Below are positions 6,660 through 11,539 of a DNA stretch of 11,539 nt, in pieces (positions within the stretch are counted from its first letter, which is position 1; every line of letters begins with the position of its first letter). The stretch covers positions 1-11,539 of the forward strand of contig CAYWXT010000187.1 of the NCBI GenBank assembly GCA_964462125.1, written 5' to 3'. The position numbers and the translations under genes were made by a program. The notes under the pieces were generated by a model, which saw only the letters and a program-made list of their open reading frames with translations, had not been told where the DNA came from and made no database searches. The DNA comes from JAWLFY01 sp964462125. GTDB lineage: Bacteria > Planctomycetota > Planctomycetia > Pirellulales > Pirellulaceae.

Positions 6660-7528
6660 CTTTCAACTCCGCTAAATCGCGATTGTAGGTCCAGCACTTC
6701 ATTGACGGGAGTGATCCACTGTTCAACGTTGCCGGCATGTCCATCGGTTTGGATCTGTTGCAGGACCAACTCCATTGCCTTCATCGACGCGCGCAGCGAG
6801 TGATTGGCATAGATGAGCATGCCGGCTTGGGGGATGCGGCGGAACGCCGAGATGGGGAGGCGTGGGTACTTCGTTGGAATCAGAGCGAGCGGTACATTTC
6901 CGGTCCAGCGTCGCGCGACGATTTCCACTTCGTCATGAGTCAGCGATGTCGAGTGAACCACGATGGCGTCCGCGCCCGCCGCCTCATAGGCAGCGGCCCG
7001 GCGGAGAGTTTCGTCGCAACCAAGGCCAGCGATCAACGCCTCGACGCGAGCGAGGATCAAGAACTCCGTTGTCAGCCGCGCGGACACAGCTCGCGAGATC
7101 CGTGTGGCGAACTCATCCATGGGAGTCAGCCGTCGCTGTTCGTCGTAGAGGCTGTTGCGTCTCGGATAGGCCGTTTCTTCGACGCATAGGCCAGCGGCAC
7201 GGGCAGCTTCGAAAGCTGTCACGATGGTTCCGACATCCCCGTCAGCACTCCAGCCGGCACCGACGTCCGCGATCACTGGAATCTTCACCACGCGAGTCAT
7301 GGCCACCGTCGTGGAAAGTACGTCTGACATGGTATAGCGATCATCATCGAGATGGCCGCAGGCCGTAGCGATTGCGAGGCTGCTTGCCCAGACCCCGTCG
7401 TATCCAGCCCGTTCGGCGAGCAGCGCGCTGACGACATCGTGAGCACCGGCGAACATCGCGATGCCGTCGGCCTGCGAGATAGCTTCTCGCAGGCTGCACG
7501 CGGTCTTGAGGCTCTCGGTCATGCTCAT
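6656..7528 (-). CDS. PEP mutase / isocitrate lyase superfamily protein, PEP-mutase-like with altered active site
   Basis: A 290-residue alpha/beta-barrel protein whose closest family by eye is phosphoenolpyruvate mutase, which makes phosphonopyruvate, the entry to nearly all phosphonates. Shared blocks are GVWASSLAIATACG (45-58), ILARVEALIAG (158-168), AAGADAIVVHS (183-193), IPTKYP (217-222), and YANHSLRASMKAM (240-252) followed by the family's NVEQ...NEVLDLQ tail. Counterparts of mussel PEP-mutase Asp58, Asp85, Glu114, Asn122 and Arg159 are kept as D61, D88, E117, N125 and R161. The metal-site Asp87 is Gly90, and the hallmark EDKxxPKxNS reads EETAYPRRNS. Activity as a true mutase is therefore uncertain; a hydrolase, lyase or other mutase is possible. 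The start at 7528 overlaps the alcohol dehydrogenase stop as ATGA, with a second ATG at 7522. Confidence 0.82.
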   Translation of the reverse strand: MSMTESLKTACSLREAISQADGIAMFAGAHDVVSALLAERAGYDGVWASSLAIATACGHLDDDRYTMSDVLSTTVAMTRVVKIPVIADVGAGWSADGDVGTIVTAFEAARAAGLCVEETAYPRRNSLYDEQRRLTPMDEFATRISRAVSARLTTEFLILARVEALIAGLGCDETLRRAAAYEAAGADAIVVHSTSLTHDEVEIVARRWTGNVPLALIPTKYPRLPISAFRRIPQAGMLIYANHSLRASMKAMELVLQQIQTDGHAGNVEQWITPVNEVLDLQSRFSGVER

Positions 7529-8697
7529 TCGAACTCTCCGTCGAGGATCTGGCGAAACAGAGTTGGAAGGTCATCTCGCGTCAGCGGCACGGGGTTGACC
7601 GACAAGTCTCCGGCAACGCAGGCGGCCAGTTCCGGAATGTTTCCTTGATGGATCGAGAAATCTTTCCACCGCGTGGCAAGCCCGATATCACGAATCAACT
7701 GCTGAATGGAATTCACAGCGTGCCGAGCTGCTTGAGGAAGGTTCATGGAGCCGGAGGTAGGATCGACATGGGTTGCCAATGTCGCGAGCTGGGCGGCAGC
7801 CGCTTGTTCGATGGAGTGAAGCCAATAGGGATAGAGCAGTGCGACACGCTGGCCGTGAGGGATTTCCGGGCGAAGGGCGCCAATTGCCTTGTCACCGCGG
7901 TGTGGAAAACAGGTGCCCACGCAGGACAAATTGATCCCCATCGAGGTGCTGGCGAACGAGATCCGATCCCGGACGTCGTCACTATGGCGATGACATGGAT
8001 TCTGTATCAAGGCTGGCAGACAGCCGCATATAGCGTCGATGGCCCGCAGCGCGAGATCATTGCACCGCGGGGTCGCCTTCGGAGATAAATAGGATTCCAC
8101 GGCGTGGGCCAGCACGTCGAAACCGGTCTGCGCCATGACTGCTGGTGGAACGGTCCGCGTCAGGCTGGAGTCCACGATCGCGTATTGGGGAAACAGCAAG
8201 TCGCTTCGAAGGCCGTCGCGGAAGGGTAGCGTTGAATCCGTGATGATCGCAGAGCGATTGAGTTCGCTCCCCGTTCCGGCGGTACTCGGAATGCAGACGA
8301 TTGGCGGGACTGCTTTCGTGATGACGGCCTGGCCGTGCAGCACGTCGGCGGCTGAAGCCTCAACAGACATCACTCCCGCGATCGCCTTGCCGCAATCGAG
8401 AGCCGATCCGCCCCCCAACGCGACGACGACATCGACGTTGCTCCTTCGCGCGATGCCGACGCCACGGTCAATGTCGTCCGTTGTCGGTCCGTCATGGAAT
8501 TCGGAGAATCGCGAGACGGCGACATCGCGTCGGTTCAAGTCGTCGATCAACTGCCCGCTATAACCGGCAGAATTCATGGCTGATCGACCGGTTACCAACA
8601 GCGCCCGACCACCCAGTTCGGCAATGAGCGTACCCGCGTGGCGGAAGCTACCGATCCCGAAGACGAGTTTCGTTGGTATGTCGTCGATGAGATTCAT
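7525..8697 (-). CDS. Iron-containing (group III) alcohol dehydrogenase
   Basis: A 390-residue NAD(P)-dependent enzyme that reduces an aldehyde or ketone to an alcohol, or the reverse. Family landmarks are PTKLVFGIGS (8-17), the dinucleotide site ALGGGSALD (93-101), PSTAGTGSE (137-145) and four metal ligands: Asp194 and His198 in GFDVLAHAVES, His267 in FPHRGDK and His281 in IPHGQRV. The spacing closely matches E. coli FucO (194/198/263/277). The full set predicts an active Fe or Zn enzyme. ATG 8697 gives a standard N-terminus. A GTG at 8736 in the same frame is possible, but neither start has a well-spaced Shine-Dalgarno; GGAG is about 13 nt before the ATG. In phosphonate clusters, members of this group reduce phosphonoacetaldehyde, which fits the adjacent PEP-mutase relative but is not proof. 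It is the first long gene of the operon. Confidence 0.88.
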   Translation of the reverse strand: MNLIDDIPTKLVFGIGSFRHAGTLIAELGGRALLVTGRSAMNSAGYSGQLIDDLNRRDVAVSRFSEFHDGPTTDDIDRGVGIARRSNVDVVVALGGGSALDCGKAIAGVMSVEASAADVLHGQAVITKAVPPIVCIPSTAGTGSELNRSAIITDSTLPFRDGLRSDLLFPQYAIVDSSLTRTVPPAVMAQTGFDVLAHAVESYLSPKATPRCNDLALRAIDAICGCLPALIQNPCHRHSDDVRDRISFASTSMGINLSCVGTCFPHRGDKAIGALRPEIPHGQRVALLYPYWLHSIEQAAAAQLATLATHVDPTSGSMNLPQAARHAVNSIQQLIRDIGLATRWKDFSIHQGNIPELAACVAGDLSVNPVPLTRDDLPTLFRQILDGEFE

Positions 8698-8803
8698 CCG
8701 GATCGCAAAGCTCCAGGTCGTCGTTTTCGCGGACACGGCAGGAAAGGTCGTTGTTCCGTCCGCACACCTTTCTCAGCGTGTTGGCTTGCGTTTGGTGACG
8801 CAT
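8648..8803 (-). CDS. Possible leader peptide or small ORF before the operon
   Basis: A 51-codon frame begins at ATG 8803-8801 and ends at TAG 8650-8648, overlapping the first 50 bases of the alcohol dehydrogenase gene in another frame. What draws attention is its ribosome site: GGGGAG six bases before the ATG, better than anything in front of the dehydrogenase start. The product begins MRHQTQANTLRKVC and is very polar and charged, with three Cys, and has no recognisable domain. It could be a real small protein, a leader whose translation helps open the dehydrogenase start, or chance. Confidence 0.3.
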   Translation of the reverse strand: MRHQTQANTLRKVCGRNNDLSCRVRENDDLELCDPDESHRRHTNETRLRDR

Positions 8804-8830
8804 AAATTTCTCCCCAACGCCCCACGCTCA

Positions 8831-8858
8831 ATAATGACGGTCGATCATGGTGGAACAA
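8831..8858 (-). promoter_or_regulatory. Candidate promoter of the nine-gene operon
   Basis: On the minus strand, TTGTTC (8858-8853) and CATTAT (8836-8831) are 16 bases apart. That gives 3/6 and 4/6 matches to the sigma-70 -35 and -10 boxes, about 28 bases before the possible leader ORF. The match is weak. It is offered because a promoter must lie in this divergent gap, not because the boxes are convincing. Confidence 0.25.
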
Positions 8859-8925
8859 GCAGCAGTGTAAGCCAAGTGGCAAGACTCACGGTCAGTGCAG
8901 AAAAAATCTTCGCCCCGCGTCTGGG

Positions 8926-8954
8926 TTGCGAGGTGATCTGGACCGTGATAAATT
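8926..8954 (+). promoter_or_regulatory. Candidate sigma-70-like promoter for the ECF sigma gene
   Basis: TTGCGA (8926-8931) and TAAATT (8949-8954) are separated by an ideal 17 bases and each matches consensus at four of six positions. The -10 box ends 36 bases before the sigma gene's GTG start, leaving room for a short leader. It could equally be an ECF-type promoter recognised by the product itself; no such consensus can be confirmed here. Confidence 0.33.
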
Positions 8955-8990
8955 TGGGGGTTCGCGTGAGATTGTCCAGCGAGGACTGCC

Positions 8991-9542
8991 GTGTCGCAGC
9001 AAGAGTTTTGGGCGGAGTCGCATCGGGATTATCTGTACCTGCTGGGGCTTGCCCAACTGGACAAGGGATTGGTCGATCGCGTTGATTTGTCCGGCGTGGT
9101 ACAGATGACCATGCTGGAGGCGTTCGAGCAAACCTCGTGCGCTCCCGTCGATGCGGATGAGCAGCGAGTCTGGTTGCGGCGGATCTTCTTGAACAACCTG
9201 CTCGACTCGCTTCGTAAGCTGCGAAGTCAGAAGCGCGACATCGGAGCCGAGGTTCCGCTGAATCGTTCGATCGGAGATTCGGCTTCACGGCTGCAGGCAT
9301 GGCTCGCATCGGATGAGTCCACCCCCAGCGTCAAGGCGATGCGGAACGAGCGGGCGGACCAGCTGCTGCAAGCAATTTCTCGATTGCCACCCTCTCAGCG
9401 TCAGGCCGTCCAACTTCACCATCTGCAAGGTTTGCCGCTGGAGGAGATTTCGCAGCGGATGAACCGGCCCAAAGGGGCCATCGCTGCCCTGATCTATCGC
9501 GGAATGCAGTCGATGCGGGCGAGTGCCGAACTGGAGGAGTAA
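8991..9542 (+). CDS. ECF-family RNA polymerase sigma factor (planctomycete kinase-associated type)
   Basis: A 183-residue sigma-70 family regulator with the two-domain ECF layout. Region 2 covers about residues 10-80, including an EQRVWLRRIFLNNLLDSLRKLR run typical of -10 recognition helices. Region 4 covers about 120-175 (LLQAISRLPPSQRQAVQLHH, then EEISQRMNRPKGAIAALIYRGM as the helix-turn-helix). A spacer of about 40 residues separates them. It has no membrane segment. GTG 8991 is chosen as start because GAGGA sits five bases before it and the protein begins at a normal family position. In planctomycetes ECF genes of this kind commonly sit next to Hanks-type kinases, as here, suggesting phosphorylation-controlled transcription. 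No anti-sigma factor gene is seen. It is divergent from the lipid operon and could regulate it, but nothing in the sequence shows that. Confidence 0.88.
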   Translation: MSQQEFWAESHRDYLYLLGLAQLDKGLVDRVDLSGVVQMTMLEAFEQTSCAPVDADEQRVWLRRIFLNNLLDSLRKLRSQKRDIGAEVPLNRSIGDSASRLQAWLASDESTPSVKAMRNERADQLLQAISRLPPSQRQAVQLHHLQGLPLEEISQRMNRPKGAIAALIYRGMQSMRASAELEE

Positions 9543-9652
9543 TATTTAATTCCTGCCGTCATGCTGGGTTCGGCATTGACGCTTCCTTGGAGAAGAGGTT
9601 GCAGTGCTCGTGTTCGGTCCGTCGCCCTCTTGAGAGGAGCAACGGGTGAGGC

Positions 9653-9802
9653 ATGACGAGGACGCGGGAGAACTTCGGAAAGAGCGTTGCGATCACCGAT
9701 TCGCGGGTGTACCAGCCAGCCTCGGAGGAAGAGCTGATCACGTTGCTGCAAGACAAAGTGGATTGCCGTTTTCGCTGTATCGGGTGGAAATTAGGACGAT
9801 GA
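9653..9802 (+). pseudogene. N-terminal remnant of a FAD-linked oxidase gene (49 codons)
   Basis: ATG 9653 is followed by 49 codons and a TGA at 9800-9802. The peptide starts MTRTRENFGKSVAITDSRVY and continues QPASEEELITLLQDKVDCRF, RCIGWKLGR. This closely follows the beginning of FAD-linked oxidases of the gulonolactone/arabinonolactone oxidase type: N-[FW]-x5-8-(P/S)xRVxxPxSxEEL, then a strand leading to the FAD-binding G-x-G-H-S turn. The frame ends exactly before that turn, and the rest of the oxidase (usually 400 or more residues) is absent. It has its own GGTGAGG ribosome-site-like leader and its stop overlaps the kinase start as ATGA. It is best read as a truncated relic that may still serve as a translated leader for the kinase. 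The family call rests on about 40 residues. Confidence 0.5.
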
Positions 9803-11478
9803 GTTACCGGGACTCCGATCAATTCGAACACGATGCAGAGTTTCAAGGATTGCTCGTGTACTACCTCGAAGCGTTGGCTCGAGGTGAAACGGTCGACCGC
9901 GAGCAACTGCAGCGCGACCAACCCAGGTACGCGGATTCGATCGTGGAGTTTTTGGAGAATCGGGCGTACTTATGCGATGCGCTTGCTGCGCTCCAAGACC
10001 CATCGCAGTTTTCACAGCCGATTACAACCTCGCTCAATGAGACTCGTGTGGATGACCAAGACTCAACTTGGTCGTTGGGGAGAATGCGGGGCGCCCAGTT
10101 TCCTGTCGAGTTTGGTGAATACTCTTTATTGAGTGAGATCGGCCGCGGGGGAATGGGAATCGTGTTCAAGGCGGAGCACCGACGCCTGAACCGCATCGTT
10201 GGTCTCAAGGTTATGCGGGAGGGTGAACTGTCGAGCGAGGAGGAACTTGCACGATTTCGGGCCGAGGCAGAAACCTCGGCAGCGATCAACCATCCCAATA
10301 TCATCTCCATCTTCGAGGTAGGGGAGGCACACGGGTTGACCTACTTCACGATGGCTCATGTCGATGGTGAGAACCTGTCTGCGATGGCCCGCCGCCGGTG
10401 TCTGTCATTCAAGGAAGCCGCCCGCATTATTGCTCGCATGGCCAATGCGGTACACGCTGCCCATCAATGCGGCATCATTCACCGCGACATAAAGCCATCC
10501 AACATTTTGGTGGACAGTGGCGGAGAGCCGTTTTTGATTGACTTCGGATTGGCCAAGGGAAGCCGTTCGAACCGAGGGCTGACGTGCACGGGACAGATTC
10601 TGGGAACGCCAGCGTATATGTCTCCGGAACAGGCTCGGGGTGAAAAGTTGTCGGCCGCGAGCGACATCTATTCCCTGGGGGCCGTGCTCTATGAGCTAGC
10701 GACGGGCCAGCCGCCGTTTTCAGGGCCGACTCCCGTGGACATTTTGCTTCAGGTCTTGAATCTCGAGCCGCCCACGCCGCGGAAGGTGAATCCGCACGTT
10801 CCGCGAGCGTTGGATACGATCATTTCCAGCGCGATGGCAAAGGCACCAGCGGAACGATACGATTCAGCTCGATCGCTGGAGGGAGATTTACGACGATTCA
10901 TTCTTGACGAGCCTATTGAGACGACGCGTCCCACTCTGCTGGAGCGGGCAAACATCTGGTGGCGAAGGGAGCCGGTCCTCGTCAGCCATCTGAGCGGGAT
11001 TTTGGCCGCGTTGCTGATTGTGCTTGTCTCCCTTGCGTTTCGCAACCATCTGGCTTCCAACGCAACCTGGGTACTCTCTCTGCTCACCATGTGGGCTCTG
11101 GGGAGTTGCCTGTTGCAACGAGTCTCGGTGGTCGATCGATACCAAACAGCCGCTTTTTGGGGCTGGGCAGCGTTCGACGTGCTGATCTATACGACGCTGA
11201 TCTACATTGCAGAGACACCACGAGCGCTGCTGTTGGTCGGGTACCCGATGATGATCGCAGCGAGCGGTCTGTACTATCGCGCACGCTTTGTCGTATTTGT
11301 AACGACCCTTTGCATCGCCGGGTTCTTGTTGCTGCTGGCAACGGTCCCTGAGTCCTTGGCTGAAAAGCCGGAGTACTGTATTATTTACATCTCTGGCCTG
11401 ATTGTTCTGGCACTTTGTCTGATCGCGATGATTCGTCGCGTACGAGGATTGGCTGATTATTTTGCGAGCACTCAGTAA
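9799..11478 (+). CDS. Hanks-type serine/threonine protein kinase with six-helix membrane domain
   Basis: A 559-residue protein. Residues 10-65 form the short helical domain (FQGLLVYYLEALARGE...) common at the start of planctomycete kinases. The kinase domain spans about 108-370 with all key elements: glycine loop IGRGGMG (114-120), ATP Lys137 in VGLKVM, catalytic HRDIKPSN (Asp230, Lys232, Asn235), metal DFG (248-250) and SPE in place of APE (275-277). It should be active in the cytoplasm. The C-terminal 165 residues hold about six hydrophobic helices, roughly 396-414, 423-441, 451-470, 476-493, 496-516 and 526-545, a membrane domain of unknown role. ATG 9799 follows AGGA and overlaps the upstream remnant's stop. 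The frame runs upstream to 9646, but those 51 codons are not kinase-like and coincide with the remnant in another frame. It likely acts with the adjacent ECF sigma factor. Confidence 0.93.
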   Translation: MSYRDSDQFEHDAEFQGLLVYYLEALARGETVDREQLQRDQPRYADSIVEFLENRAYLCDALAALQDPSQFSQPITTSLNETRVDDQDSTWSLGRMRGAQFPVEFGEYSLLSEIGRGGMGIVFKAEHRRLNRIVGLKVMREGELSSEEELARFRAEAETSAAINHPNIISIFEVGEAHGLTYFTMAHVDGENLSAMARRRCLSFKEAARIIARMANAVHAAHQCGIIHRDIKPSNILVDSGGEPFLIDFGLAKGSRSNRGLTCTGQILGTPAYMSPEQARGEKLSAASDIYSLGAVLYELATGQPPFSGPTPVDILLQVLNLEPPTPRKVNPHVPRALDTIISSAMAKAPAERYDSARSLEGDLRRFILDEPIETTRPTLLERANIWWRREPVLVSHLSGILAALLIVLVSLAFRNHLASNATWVLSLLTMWALGSCLLQRVSVVDRYQTAAFWGWAAFDVLIYTTLIYIAETPRALLLVGYPMMIAASGLYYRARFVVFVTTLCIAGFLLLLATVPESLAEKPEYCIIYISGLIVLALCLIAMIRRVRGLADYFASTQ

Positions 11479-11516
11479 TGGTCTTCGGGAAGTGACAGTC
11501 TTCGCGTGCCGAGGGA

Positions 11517-11535
11517 CGCCCCGGGAGTTGGGGCG
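11517..11535. terminator. Possible hairpin after the kinase gene
   Basis: CGCCCC at 11517-11522 can pair with GGGGCG at 11530-11535 around a 7-base loop, 38 bases after the kinase stop. It is GC-rich and at a sensible distance for a terminator. The window ends before any T-run could be seen, so the call is tentative. Confidence 0.3.
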
Positions 11536-11539
11536 CGCC

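Noticed and set aside
6656..7528. Isocitrate lyase or methylisocitrate lyase for the PEP-mutase-like gene
   Set aside because: It lacks the lyase KKCGH-type catalytic loop and its blocks (RVEALIAG, IPTKYP, ANHSLRAS and the tail) are those of PEP mutase.
8845..9309. 154-codon minus-strand frame in the divergent promoter region
   Set aside because: Mostly antisense to the sigma factor gene and compositionally a shadow (Arg/Ala/Pro-rich); no supporting ribosome site noted.
9646..9798. Kinase start at 9646
   Set aside because: The 51 added residues are not kinase-like, while another frame of the same DNA encodes the oxidase-like remnant; ATG 9799 has AGGA before it and a standard N-terminus.
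1..11539. tRNA, rRNA, CRISPR array or transposase
   Set aside because: No cloverleaf-like gene, no regularly spaced repeats and no transposase-like protein were seen on either strand.

Overview
The window is a fragment of a GC-rich bacterial chromosome. It most resembles a planctomycete (Pirellulales-like). The main reason is the ECF sigma factor followed by a Hanks-type serine/threonine kinase with the short N-terminal helical domain typical of that phylum. This taxonomic call is an inference from gene content and style only.

Layout. (1) 1-643, plus strand: the C-terminal third or so of a TonB-dependent outer-membrane receptor, cut by the window edge. (2) 644-904: a short intergenic stretch with a 20-bp tandem repeat, a small hairpin and a possible gene relic. 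(3) 905-8697, minus strand: nine tightly packed genes that read as one operon. In transcription order they are an iron-type alcohol dehydrogenase, a PEP-mutase-like enzyme, a degenerate type II GAPDH-like protein, an intact archaeal-type (type II) GAPDH, a D-2-hydroxyacid dehydrogenase, a small four-helix DMT/SMR-like membrane protein, a CDP-alcohol phosphatidyltransferase, a CDP-diacylglycerol synthase and a PlsC-type acyltransferase. Five junctions overlap (four by 4 nt, one by 8 nt) and the other three gaps are 4, 22 and 39 nt. (4) 8698-8990: a divergent promoter region with a possible leader ORF. (5) 8991-11478, plus strand: an ECF sigma factor, a 49-codon remnant that looks like the start of a FAD-linked oxidase gene, and a membrane-anchored protein kinase whose start overlaps the stop of that remnant.

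The operon is the interesting part. Its distal half makes and uses CDP-diacylglycerol: an acyltransferase, CdsA, and a head-group transferase of an unusual active-site subtype. Its proximal half is soluble C3 chemistry built around a PEP-mutase relative and four dehydrogenase-fold proteins. A natural reading is that the first half makes an unusual polar alcohol and the second half attaches it to a diacylglycerol lipid, with the small membrane protein as a candidate flippase. A phosphonate head group, such as a dihydroxypropylphosphonate, is one possibility. The PEP-mutase relative departs from the family at catalytic positions and no phosphonopyruvate decarboxylase is present, so the actual product is open. 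I know of no described pathway with this exact gene set.
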